A DNA stretch of 22,200 nt. Source: Flavobacteriales bacterium UBA4110 (lineage in GTDB: Bacteria > Bacteroidota > Bacteroidia > Flavobacteriales > Weeksellaceae). Shown in pieces: positions 15,125 to 22,099 of the stretch (within the stretch, counting starts at the first letter, position 1; the number at the start of each line of letters is the position of its first letter). The notes beneath the pieces were generated by a model. The model made no database searches, had not been told where the DNA came from, and worked only from the letters and a program-made list of their open reading frames with translations. Location of the stretch: contig DFXK01000018.1 in NCBI GenBank assembly GCA_002383165.1, forward strand, positions 168,138-190,337. Direction: 5' to 3'. The translations under genes were made by a program, and so were the position numbers.

Positions 15125-16186
15125 ATGTTTAATGTTTTAGGAAACTTTTTGACGCTTTCTTCCTTTGGCGAAAGTCACGGAGAAGCTTATGGTGGAATTA
15201 TTACTAATTTTCCAGCTGGTCTGGAAATCGATTTAGAGAAAGTTCAACTTGAACTTGACCGTAGAAAGCCGGGACAATCGGCAATTGTTACTCAACGAAA
15301 AGAAAGTGACACTGTTCGATTTTTATCTGGGATTTTTGACGGAAAATCAACAGGAACTCCAATTGGTTTTATTGTAGAAAATGAAAACCAGCGTTCCAAA
15401 GATTACGACCATATCGCTCAAGCTTATCGCCCAAGTCACGCTGATTATACTTACTACCAAAAATTCGGAATTCGAGATTATCGCGGAGGTGGAAAATCGT
15501 CTGCTCGCGAAACTCTGAACTGGGTTGTTGCCGGAGCTTTAGCAAAACAATTCCTTCCGGAGATTGAAATCAATGCTTATGTTTCTTCGGTAGGAGAAAT
15601 CTTCTGTGAGAAACCTTATCAGGATCTGGATTTTTCTAAAACCGAAGGCAATATCGTGCGTTGTCCAGATGAGGAAACTGCTGAAAAAATGATTGAAAGA
15701 ATCAAGGAAATCAAAAAAGAAGGTAATACAATTGGTGGAACGGTAACTTGTGTTATCAAAAATGTTCCAACTGGATTAGGTGAACCTATTTTCAATAAAC
15801 TCCACGCAGAATTGGGTAAAGCAATGCTTAATATCAATGCCTGCAAAGGTTTTGAATATGGAAGTGGTTTCTGTGGCGCAAAAATGACAGGGAAGGAACA
15901 CAACGACCTTTTCAATCAAGATGGGACAACGCAATCTAATCTTTCCGGTGGAATCCAAGGTGGGATATCGAACGGAATGGATATCTATTTCCGAGCAGCT
16001 TTCAAACCGGTTGCAACGATTCTTCGTCCGCAGGAAAGCATCAACAAAGATGGAGAATCTGTAACTGTCGAAGGAAAAGGAAGACACGATCCTTGCGTAG
16101 TTCCAAGAGCTGTACCTATCGTGGAAAGTTTAGCTGCCTTTGTGTTGGCAGATATGTATTTAATTAATAAAACCAGAAAAATATAA
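15125..16186 (+). CDS. aroC: Chorismate synthase
   Basis: AroC makes chorismate from 5-enolpyruvylshikimate-3-phosphate, the last shared step of aromatic amino acid synthesis. It uses reduced FMN without net redox change. The 353-residue protein has the family signatures FGESHGEAYG (14-23, His18 an active-site residue), RPSHADYTYYQKFG (about 101-115), RGGGKSSARET (about 120-130), GMDIYFRAAFKP (near 285) and GRHDPCVVPRAVP (near 318-330). Length is typical. The N-terminus MFNVLGNFLTLSSFGESHG supports the ATG at 15125. It leads an apparent operon: the next gene overlaps it by one base (TAATG), and a third follows. Its leader carries a heptamer array ending right at the ATG. Confidence 0.97.
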   Translation: MFNVLGNFLTLSSFGESHGEAYGGIITNFPAGLEIDLEKVQLELDRRKPGQSAIVTQRKESDTVRFLSGIFDGKSTGTPIGFIVENENQRSKDYDHIAQAYRPSHADYTYYQKFGIRDYRGGGKSSARETLNWVVAGALAKQFLPEIEINAYVSSVGEIFCEKPYQDLDFSKTEGNIVRCPDEETAEKMIERIKEIKKEGNTIGGTVTCVIKNVPTGLGEPIFNKLHAELGKAMLNINACKGFEYGSGFCGAKMTGKEHNDLFNQDGTTQSNLSGGIQGGISNGMDIYFRAAFKPVATILRPQESINKDGESVTVEGKGRHDPCVVPRAVPIVESLAAFVLADMYLINKTRKI

Positions 16187-16752
16187 TGGACATCAAACAA
16201 TATTGGGACAACGCTGTTTCTTACACAGAATATCTACGTGATGCTGGAGAAAGATTAGGCAATCCAAAAGACACGCAAGAAGCTGATTATGCAGAATATT
16301 ACCGATTAGGAATCCAAAGAATGAACAGAATGACGGAAAAATATCTCCCAAATTCTGAACAGGTTGAAAAATTAGCCAATAAAAATTTCCAGGGGAAAAT
16401 ATTGATTATTTCTGAATCCTGGTGTGGTGATGCTAGTCAGGTGATTCCAGTTGTTGTTAAGTTTTTTGAACAGTTCGAAGTCAAGATAACTTACCGTGAT
16501 CAAGAACCAAGTTTGATTGAAAATTATCTGACAAACGGTGGAAAATCTATTCCGATTGTTATTTTCTTGGATGAGGATTTTAATGAAATTGCGCATTGGG
16601 GACCAAGACCAAAACACGGAACTGAACTTTTGAATAAACATAAAGCAAATCCCGAAGAATTCACCAAAGACCAATTCTATGTGGAACTGCAGACTTATTA
16701 TGCTAAAAACAGAGGTTTTGATACGATAGAGGAACTTTTAGAATTACTTTAA
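16186..16752 (+). CDS. Thioredoxin-fold family protein with single cysteine (SWCGDA)
   Basis: A 188-residue cytoplasmic protein that looks like the Thioredoxin_9 family. After a helical N-terminal region (1-65) comes a thioredoxin-like core: KILIISESWCGDASQVIPVV (71-90), then KITYRDQEPSLIENYLTNG and SIPIVIFLDEDF with the cis-proline position (about 121-132). The active site is CGDA rather than CxxC, and Cys80 is the only cysteine. It therefore cannot work as a classical dithiol reductase, but a monothiol or peroxide-related role is possible. Its ATG shares one base with the aroC stop, indicating translational coupling. It precedes a TlpA-type thioredoxin by eleven bases. Substrate and partner are unknown. 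Confidence 0.82.
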   Translation: MDIKQYWDNAVSYTEYLRDAGERLGNPKDTQEADYAEYYRLGIQRMNRMTEKYLPNSEQVEKLANKNFQGKILIISESWCGDASQVIPVVVKFFEQFEVKITYRDQEPSLIENYLTNGGKSIPIVIFLDEDFNEIAHWGPRPKHGTELLNKHKANPEEFTKDQFYVELQTYYAKNRGFDTIEELLELL

Positions 16753-16763
16753 ATTTGATTCTG

Positions 16764-17321
16764 ATGAATTTTCTAAAAAAAAATCTAATTTATATTATTC
16801 TGATTGTTGTTTTGTCTGCTTTTGTATTGATAAAACCGCTTCGTGATTTTGTATCGGAACAGATTGCAATGAGTCCGACTGTTGCTAAAATCAATGATGA
16901 AACAACACTTTCTGACGAAGTTTTGAACATCGATTTGAAAGGCATCAACACAAGTAGTACTAATCTGAAAAACCTGCGCGGAAAAGTTCTTTTCCTTAAT
17001 TTTTGGGGAACTTGGTGTCCGCCTTGCAGAACAGAATGGCCGACGATTGAGAAGCTTTATCAATTGAAGAAAGATAAAATAGAATTTGCGCTGATTGCTA
17101 TGCAAGATCAAGAGGAAGATGTGAAAAAATTCTTGAAAGAGAATAATTATACGGCTCCTGTTTACATCGCAGAAAGTCCGCTCGACCCGAAAATCCTGCC
17201 AACAGTTTTTCCCACAACTTATCTGATTGCAAAGGATGGAAGAATCCTGAAAAAAGAAGATAGTTCGATGGATTGGAGCAAAGATTCTGTTTTGGAATTT
17301 ATTGATCAAGTGACGAAATAA
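16764..17321 (+). CDS. Membrane-anchored TlpA/ResA-type thioredoxin
   Basis: A 185-residue protein with an N-terminal membrane anchor (residues 8-24, IIL and VVLSAFVL stretch after a basic MNFLKKN) and a periplasmic thioredoxin domain. The active site is FWGTWCPPCRTEWP, with CPPC at 85-88. The later VFPTTYLIAKDGRI holds the cis-proline typical of TlpA/ResA proteins. Such proteins reduce or exchange disulfides outside the cytoplasm, for example in cytochrome c maturation or stress protection; no dedicated partner is nearby. A TTG start nine bases upstream is possible, but the ATG at 16764 gives the normal MNFLKKN anchor. It ends the aroC operon. Confidence 0.87.
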   Translation: MNFLKKNLIYIILIVVLSAFVLIKPLRDFVSEQIAMSPTVAKINDETTLSDEVLNIDLKGINTSSTNLKNLRGKVLFLNFWGTWCPPCRTEWPTIEKLYQLKKDKIEFALIAMQDQEEDVKKFLKENNYTAPVYIAESPLDPKILPTVFPTTYLIAKDGRILKKEDSSMDWSKDSVLEFIDQVTK

Positions 17322-17361
17322 TGATTTGTTAATTTGATAAATCGTTGATTTGATAATAAAA
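17322..17361 (+). repeat. Degenerate octamer run after the TlpA-type gene
   Basis: Five eight-base units in a row: TGATTTGT, TAATTTGA, TAAATCGT, TGATTTGA, TAATAAAA. The run starts at the base after the stop codon and ends at the terminator stem. Confidence 0.5.
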
Positions 17362-17362
17362 G

Positions 17363-17393
17363 AATCGCCCGAAATCTTAGATTTCGGGCGATT
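17363..17393. terminator. Terminator between the aroC and nusB operons
   Basis: AATCGCCCGAAAT (17363-17375) and ATTTCGGGCGATT (17381-17393) form a perfect thirteen-base stem with a five-base loop. On the minus strand it is followed by a T-rich stretch, so it best serves the nusB-DUF1573-yajC transcript; it also ends the plus-strand operon region. Confidence 0.9.
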
Positions 17394-17416
17394 AATAGTT
17401 AGAATAATTGTTGAAA

Positions 17417-17746
17417 TTATTTCTTCTTCTCTACTCCAAAAGTTTCTGGAAATCTTGCGATTGTGAAATCTCTTGAGATTGCTGCTTTTTCGAATTTTAG
17501 CTTTCCACTCAATGTTTCCAGAATTACTCCGTCTTCTGTGATGGAAAAGATTGTTCCGTGCATCCCCGAAGTAGTCACTACTTTTGCGCCTGGTTTCAAA
17601 GCTTCTTGGAAAGTTTTCTCTTGCTTTTGTTTTTTCATTTGTGGACGAATCATCAGAAAATAAAATCCAACGAACATCAACCCAATCATTATCAAAGTTG
17701 GCGTCATAGACTGCTGTGGCGCTGCTTGTAAAAATACTGTCAACAT
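17417..17746 (-). CDS. yajC: Preprotein translocase subunit YajC
   Basis: YajC is a small inner-membrane accessory of the SecDF part of the Sec translocon. This 109-residue protein has a short N-terminal segment, a single transmembrane helix at about residues 15-33 (PTLIMIGLMFVGFYFLMI), the hallmark RPQMKKQK right after it, and the cytoplasmic domain with LKPGAKVVTTSGMHGTI (about 50-66). Family length is about 85-115. It is the last of three closely spaced minus-strand genes: its ATG lies four bases after the DUF1573 stop. This gene order with DUF1573 and nusB is one I associate with Flavobacteriales. A strong terminator follows. Confidence 0.95.
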   Translation of the reverse strand: MLTVFLQAAPQQSMTPTLIMIGLMFVGFYFLMIRPQMKKQKQEKTFQEALKPGAKVVTTSGMHGTIFSITEDGVILETLSGKLKFEKAAISRDFTIARFPETFGVEKKK

Positions 17747-17750
17747 AATC

Positions 17751-18248
17751 TTATGGTAAAATGTTAGCAGAGAATGTTAATCTAACTGGCGCTTTTTCTA
17801 CATTTACGAAAACATCAGCTGCTTTGTTAACTGCTCCATCGAAATTTGTAGAATCGAAATGTAAAGTGATTTTTCCTTTTTTACCTGGCAAGATTGGCTC
17901 TTTTGTATAATCCGGAACTGTACATCCGCAACCTGGTTTCACATTTGAGATAATCAAAGGATTAGTTCCTGTATTAGTCACTTCGTAGATGTGTTCTACT
18001 TTTTCGCCTTTTTTGATGTTACCAAAATTATGGTCAGTTTCGCTGAATGCTACGGTTGTTAGTGGTTTGCTTTTAGCTTCTGCCAGCATTTCTATATCAG
18101 CAGGGTTTTCTTGCTGAGATAGTGCCTCCACAACAGTACTTGCCTGAGCGGAATCCAGATTTTTTGCTTCTGTAGTCTCTTCCTTCTTGTTGCAAGAAAA
18201 AGCAACTGTACAAAGTACTGCAACTGCTAGTAATTTAATTGATTTCAT
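17751..18248 (-). CDS. DUF1573 lipoprotein
   Basis: A 165-residue predicted lipoprotein. The N-terminus MKSIKLLAVAVLCTVAFSC is a lipoprotein signal with the lipidated cysteine at residue 19, followed by a charged linker (NKKEETTEAK). Residues about 65-160 form the DUF1573 domain, an Ig-like beta-sandwich: HNFGNIKKGEKVEHIYEVTNTG, then SNVKPGCGCTVPDYTKEPI with the conserved CGC, then PGKKGKITLHFDS. Its role is unknown. The position after the signal cysteine is Asn, so outer-membrane or periplasm-facing placement is assumed. It lies between nusB and yajC, with 21 and 4 bases separating them. Confidence 0.88.
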   Translation of the reverse strand: MKSIKLLAVAVLCTVAFSCNKKEETTEAKNLDSAQASTVVEALSQQENPADIEMLAEAKSKPLTTVAFSETDHNFGNIKKGEKVEHIYEVTNTGTNPLIISNVKPGCGCTVPDYTKEPILPGKKGKITLHFDSTNFDGAVNKAADVFVNVEKAPVRLTFSANILP

Positions 18249-18269
18249 ATGTATATATTACTTTTAGTA

Positions 18270-19175
18270 TTAAACTCGGTCTAGATCTTTGGTGTATTTA
18301 TCAAGAATACCGTTGATAAAGATATGGGATTTTTCGGTTCCGTAAACCTTGGAAATATCAATATATTCATTAATGATAATTCTTGATGCTGTAAGTGGGA
18401 AACTGTCCAGTTCGGTAATAGCTGCTACAAGAATGATTCTGTCCATAAGGGAGATTCTTTCCAGGTCCCAGTTTAGTAATTTGGATTCCAGCTTTTTTTC
18501 GGTATCTTCCCAGTTGTTAAGAGAGTTGCTGAGTAGTTTTCTTGCAAAATCTTCGTCTTCGTCATCTTTAAGCATTTTGATAAGCGTGTGAGATGGTTCT
18601 GATTCTTTCATAAAACCAATGGTTTTCTGAATCATCGAATTTGCAATGTGAAAATCATCTGCCCAAGACATTTCTTTTTCCTCAAAACGGTCGTGCAAAT
18701 CGGTATTTTCTGCTACATATCTTAAGAAAAGTTTTCCGATAAACTTCTGATCGTCTTCGAAGGAAATTTCTTCATCAATCATATAATCCTGATAACGTTT
18801 TCCTGCTTTGATTCTTTGGAATGTTTTAACAAGCAATTCATCATTAGGATCCCAGTTCAGTTCTTTATGTTTTTCCGAGAAACTTCTTCTCTCTTCATTA
18901 TCTTCTAGCTGAATCAGGATTTGGTTTCTGACGAATTTCTGATTGGGATTTTCGTTTTCAGCCGTTTTGATGAACTTGTTTTTCCCAATCTCTATCTGGT
19001 CTTCTGCAATACGCTTTAGTCCAACAAGAAAGTTGAGCTCATAGATGTAGAGATGATAAATTTTATTGATTTCTGAGAGCATATTCTTCTGCAGAGCATC
19101 AAATTTTATTGGATTTTGATAATAAGAATAGAGTGTTTCTACAACTTTTTCGCGGATTTGTCTTCTTCCCAGCAT
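18270..19175 (-). CDS. nusB: Transcription antitermination factor NusB, long form
   Basis: NusB binds boxA RNA with S10 (NusE) and supports antitermination on rRNA operons. The 301-residue protein is over twice the length of E. coli NusB (139). The N-terminal MLGRRQIREKVVETLYSYYQ is a NusB-like first helix. A long helical charged middle follows, and the canonical all-helical RNA-binding core is at the C-terminal end (about 190-300: LNWDLERISLMDRIILVAAITEL, TASRIIINEYIDISKVYGTEKSHIFINGILDK). The long form is usual in Bacteroidota as far as I know. The frame stays open to a TTG at 19202, but that would overlap the predicted -7 element at 19200-19207, so the ATG at 19175 is chosen. It heads the nusB-DUF1573-yajC operon. 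Confidence 0.93.
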   Translation of the reverse strand: MLGRRQIREKVVETLYSYYQNPIKFDALQKNMLSEINKIYHLYIYELNFLVGLKRIAEDQIEIGKNKFIKTAENENPNQKFVRNQILIQLEDNEERRSFSEKHKELNWDPNDELLVKTFQRIKAGKRYQDYMIDEEISFEDDQKFIGKLFLRYVAENTDLHDRFEEKEMSWADDFHIANSMIQKTIGFMKESEPSHTLIKMLKDDEDEDFARKLLSNSLNNWEDTEKKLESKLLNWDLERISLMDRIILVAAITELDSFPLTASRIIINEYIDISKVYGTEKSHIFINGILDKYTKDLDRV

Positions 19176-19199
19176 TTTCAAAGATCTTTTTTGTGGCTG

Positions 19200-19207
19200 C
19201 AAAGATA
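19200..19207 (-). promoter_or_regulatory. Putative -7 element of the nusB operon
   Basis: The minus strand reads TATCTTTG, an exact TAnnTTTG match, giving a leader of about 20 bases to the ATG. A TTG lies 13 bases further upstream, the same short spacing as before the DUF937 gene. Confidence 0.6.
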
Positions 19208-19261
19208 GCGAAAAATGTCACAACGTCATAGTTAATAGGACTGAATTTGAGTCCGAATAAG

Positions 19262-19358
19262 TTGCAGCCCGAGCTGAGTGGAGCTCATCCCAAAAAAAAG
19301 CTGGGAAAAGAATCGGCTTTTTTTGGGATAGCGGGAACGGAGCGCGGAAAAGCTGCCC
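19262..19358. repeat. Dispersed palindromic repeat upstream of nusB
   Basis: The core is an inverted repeat of about fifteen bases: ATCCCAAAAAAAAGC (19287-19301) against GGCTTTTTTTGGGAT (19315-19329), with a 13-base loop. The outer flanks GCAGCCCG and AGCTGCCC are partly complementary. The right half (AGCGGGAACGGAGCGCGGAA) shares the style AGCGGnAn-GCGGGA with the element at 9933-10050, so both may belong to one family. It fills most of the 167 bases between the nusB promoter region and the end of the membrane-protein gene. Confidence 0.65.
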
Positions 19359-19369
19359 AAATCAAATTA

Positions 19370-20056
19370 TCAATTTTCTTTTTCAGAATCAATTTTTTCC
19401 AGTTGTTTCAGATTTTTAGATAATCTTTTCAGAATAATTCCGTAGGCTACTTTGTAATATAAAAGAATAAGAACGATACTGATTAACAGACTCAAGCTAA
19501 CCGCAATAATCAGGCTCCAAAAGGTAGGATTATCTACATGAATATTTTGCCTTCTAATCGTAACCGTAAGCATACTTATCAAGCTACCGATAAATAATAC
19601 CAGCAAAAGAACGTTACTGAATATGAAGAGATTGACCGTTTTTTTGAATTTTATGATATGTATAATAAACTTTCTAAGATTAGACTCTACATCGATTTTT
19701 TTATAGTTTAGATAAAACACAACCACGAAAATTCCAGTTATAAAAAAACTCAGAATTTTCATACTGTTATAGATTTTATCTAGTGAAAACTCTACTTCCG
19801 GTTGATTTCTGATCTGCAACTTATTGAGGATGTTTGTTAAATCCGTATGAAAGTCACCGGAAAAAATGGTGATAAAATTAATTACTCCGAAAACAAGAAA
19901 TTCTGCAACACTAATCCACAGAATATATTTTACATAATTTCTGGATTTTTTATTGAGCATCACCTCAATTTCATCCTGATTGTATCCGTCAGAAATCAAC
20001 TGTTCCTGCCAGGATTTTTTGAGAGAATCTATATCAAAGTCTTCTGAGTTAGGCAT
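19370..20056 (-). CDS. Four-helix membrane protein paired with ECF sigma factor
   Basis: A 228-residue protein with a cytoplasmic N-terminal part (about 1-42, DIDSLKKSWQEQ then DGYNQDEIEVML) and four predicted membrane helices at roughly 44-65, 100-118, 142-166 and 179-206, and a basic C-terminal tail (LKRLSKNLKQLEKID). Its start overlaps the sigma factor stop by eight bases, so it is very probably co-transcribed and translationally coupled. By position it may be the anti-sigma factor, but there is no zinc-binding HxxxCxxC motif and no known anti-sigma domain that I can see. Homologues in flavobacteria are sometimes mislabelled beta-carotene monooxygenase. No terminator is clear; a palindromic repeat follows. 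Confidence 0.72.
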   Translation of the reverse strand: MPNSEDFDIDSLKKSWQEQLISDGYNQDEIEVMLNKKSRNYVKYILWISVAEFLVFGVINFITIFSGDFHTDLTNILNKLQIRNQPEVEFSLDKIYNSMKILSFFITGIFVVVFYLNYKKIDVESNLRKFIIHIIKFKKTVNLFIFSNVLLLVLFIGSLISMLTVTIRRQNIHVDNPTFWSLIIAVSLSLLISIVLILLYYKVAYGIILKRLSKNLKQLEKIDSEKEN

Positions 20057-20543
20057 GCTTTATCATTAATTCTTTTAATGTTTTCTTTAGTCTGTTCATT
20101 TTCACGCGGGCATTTACTTCCGTGATTCCTAATGTTTCTGCGATTTCCTTGTAAGGTTCATCGTCCAGATACATCATCACGATTGCTCTTTCTACATCGG
20201 GCAACATTTTAATAACCTTGTACAATAAGGAAATCTGTTGCTGTTTTTCATCAGAATCTTCTAAAAAATTTTTGCTGTGAAAATCCTGTAATTCGTCCGT
20301 CTGTGGCTGTCTAGTTTTTTTTCTGAATAATGTGATTGCGGTATTTAGCGCAACACGATACATCCACGTAGAAATTTTAGAATTACCTTGGAATGAGTCG
20401 TAAGATTTCCAGAGTTGTAACACAATCTCCTGAAAAAGGTCTTCTTGGTCTTCCAAAGTATGGGTATAAAGCCGGGAGACCTTGATAATAAGTCCCTGAT
20501 TATCCTTTATAAGCTTAGAAAACTCTTTTTGTTTATGCTCCAT
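20049..20543 (-). CDS. ECF-type RNA polymerase sigma factor
   Basis: A 164-residue sigma-70 family factor with only regions 2 and 4, the ECF layout. Region 2 spans about 10-80 (FSKLIKDNQGLIIKVSRLY, then EDLFQEIVLQLWKSYDSF, then STWMYRVALNTAITLFRK). Region 4 spans about 105-160 (LPDVERAIVMMYLDDEPYKEIAETLGITEVNARVKMNRLKKTLK) and is a helix-turn-helix for the -35 region. The frame is open to an ATG at 20585, but that adds a hydrophobic, cysteine-bearing MNCYFCIFLIF not usual for sigma factors; MEHKQKEF at 20543 is preferred. A TATCTTCG sequence at 20552-20559 on the minus strand is a near match to the -7 element. The next gene overlaps it by eight bases and may encode its regulator. Confidence 0.88.
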   Translation of the reverse strand: MEHKQKEFSKLIKDNQGLIIKVSRLYTHTLEDQEDLFQEIVLQLWKSYDSFQGNSKISTWMYRVALNTAITLFRKKTRQPQTDELQDFHSKNFLEDSDEKQQQISLLYKVIKMLPDVERAIVMMYLDDEPYKEIAETLGITEVNARVKMNRLKKTLKELMIKHA

Positions 20544-20740
20544 TCCGGAAACGAAGATAAGAAATATACAAAAATAACAATTCATTTTCGGACATCTTTT
20601 CGAGCTTTCACTACTCGTTATATTGACAGTTTATCCATCATCAAGATTTATTGGGATAATTTCAAACATTACGTTTAATTCTGCAGTTTGTCTTTAGTAA
20701 AGAAGTTGAGTAATAAGCGTAAAAGCTCAGGCTTTATTAG

Positions 20741-20748
20741 TAAATTTG
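20741..20748 (+). promoter_or_regulatory. -7 element of rnpB
   Basis: TAAATTTG matches TAnnTTTG exactly and ends five bases before the first base of the RNase P P1 helix (20753). This spacing gives a reference for judging other -7 elements in the window. A hairpin-like inverted repeat (TAATAAGC at 20711-20718 with GCTTTATTA at 20731-20739) sits directly upstream, where a -33 box would lie. Confidence 0.7.
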
Positions 20749-20752
20749 CAAC

Positions 20753-21045
20753 AGAGAAGCGTGGCTTGTTGATCCGAATTCATTTTTGGGTAGGAAAGTC
20801 CGGACACCGTAGGGCAGCATAGCGGATAACATCCGTCATTTGTGAAAATAGGACAAGTGCAACAGAAAGCAAGTACAGTTCGGCTGTAGTGAAACCAGGT
20901 AAACTCTATGCGGTGCAATGCTAAGTATATCATCAGCTAAGGGCGGCTCGTCCGTTGATGAGGGGTAAGCAGCTTAAGATTTTCAGTAATGACAATCGTA
21001 GATAAATAACAAGCTTTAACAGAATCCGGCTTATAGCGCTTCTCT
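20753..21045 (+). ncRNA. rnpB: RNase P RNA, class A
   Basis: This is the catalytic RNA that removes 5' leaders from pre-tRNAs. Ends pair as helix P1: AGAGAAGCG (20753-20761) with CGCTTCTCT (21037-21045). The conserved CR-I core is TAGGAAAGTCCGGACACC near 20791-20808, and CR-V is ACAGAATCCGGC at 21019-21030; these form the P4 pseudoknot. The GATGAGGGGTAAGCAGC segment and AGTACAGTTCGGCTG also fit. Length is about 293 bases, compact for a bacterial type A RNA, which fits the absence of some peripheral helices in Bacteroidota. The last two bases overlap the stop codon of the opposite-strand gene at 21044. T residues follow immediately, which may help end transcription. Confidence 0.93.
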
Positions 21046-22099
21046 ATTTTTTTATTTGGGAATGTTGATAATTCTTTATAATAAAGTTAATTCCTGTCTC
21101 CAAAATTTCTCCCATATTTTTACACTTTTTGAATTGAGTATTGTAAGTTAGTTTTTGAAGCGAAATACTCAATTCTGATATTTTTTCCGGTGAAGAAATG
21201 TTATCCGTTTTCATAATTTCTATCAAATCTTTATATCTTTGATTACTTGTTAGAACTCGTTTAGCAATTGCAGAGCGAACCTCTTTTCTGTATTGTTCTA
21301 CAGAATTAGGTTTTAGTTTCTTATTTACGAGTTCCACCATTTCCATGTTTTCTTTGAAATATTGGGGAACGTATATTTTAAGTTGTCCTTCGTAACTCTG
21401 CTGATCAAAATCAATCGCTCTAATTCTGTAAACAACCTGGTCAAAATCGTGAATAGGAATCACGACATAATTATATGAACGCATATCACCCAATAAACCA
21501 ATCAGACATCTTTCATTGAATTTTACAAATTCTTTGGCAATTTGAGCTTTTTCAAGTTCAGTACACAGTGATAAATAATTTTTGATAAAAACATCGCCAG
21601 GTATGCCAAGAATGTGTTCTTCTATCAAAGTATCTTTGAAGACAAGAAAATTAATTCTATTAGGCGAAAAGATGTCTTCAAACTCTAATCCATAAATTCT
21701 GGAAGCATCAGCTTTTTTGATATAGAAGTTGGTGTAGTTATCATTAAGAATATTCCTTACCCTAATTCTAAACGGCTTAGAATTTCCAAATGTGCAGAAA
21801 TGAATAGAGTCAACCTTTAAAAAAGGCAAGGTCTCTTCATCACCATCCGAATGTAAAAGTGTATATATCTTATTAAGACTAGCTTCAATTTCTAAATATT
21901 CAAATTCAGGATAGAAAACATCCAGCCAATAAGTATCTTTTCCATCTTTATCAAACAAGGAAGTATAACCAGAAAATCTCAAAAGATCTTCATAAAAGAT
22001 TTGGATATGAGTAGTTCTGTTATGTTTTTCAAGATAATCTTCGAGTGACTTACCAATAGGATATATCGGTTTTCTGAATTCTATTTTAACATCTTTCAT
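21044..22099 (-). CDS. Uncharacterised protein with kinase-like motifs
   Basis: A 351-residue soluble protein that I do not recognise as a named family. The ATG at 22099 (MKDVKIEFRKPIYPIGKSL) is preferred; the frame is open 25 codons further, but that adds a hydrophobic stretch unlike the rest. Seen in order: an N-terminal region with FYPEFEYLEIEASLNKIYTL (about 62-82), RIRVRN and NFYIKKADAS (Lys128/129), EEHILGIPG (160-168), then LGDMRSYNYVV (Asp205, Asn210) and RAIDFDQ (229-232). The D-x4-N spacing followed some 20 residues later by IDFD resembles the catalytic and metal-binding loops of APH/choline-kinase-like folds (HGDxxxxN, IDxD). This is suggestive only: the usual His before GD is Leu. 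The gene runs convergently into rnpB and its TAG stop overlaps the RNA end. A TAATTTTG sequence at 22172-22179 may be its promoter. Confidence 0.6.
   Translation of the reverse strand: MKDVKIEFRKPIYPIGKSLEDYLEKHNRTTHIQIFYEDLLRFSGYTSLFDKDGKDTYWLDVFYPEFEYLEIEASLNKIYTLLHSDGDEETLPFLKVDSIHFCTFGNSKPFRIRVRNILNDNYTNFYIKKADASRIYGLEFEDIFSPNRINFLVFKDTLIEEHILGIPGDVFIKNYLSLCTELEKAQIAKEFVKFNERCLIGLLGDMRSYNYVVIPIHDFDQVVYRIRAIDFDQQSYEGQLKIYVPQYFKENMEMVELVNKKLKPNSVEQYRKEVRSAIAKRVLTSNQRYKDLIEIMKTDNISSPEKISELSISLQKLTYNTQFKKCKNMGEILETGINFIIKNYQHSQIKK

Noticed and set aside
20544..20585. 14-residue hydrophobic extension of the ECF sigma factor
   Set aside because: It overlaps a near-match promoter element and is not usual for the family.
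20586..20710. Gap between the sigma factor and the rnpB promoter, examined for a small RNA or transposon remnant
   Set aside because: No recognisable structure or protein similarity was found.
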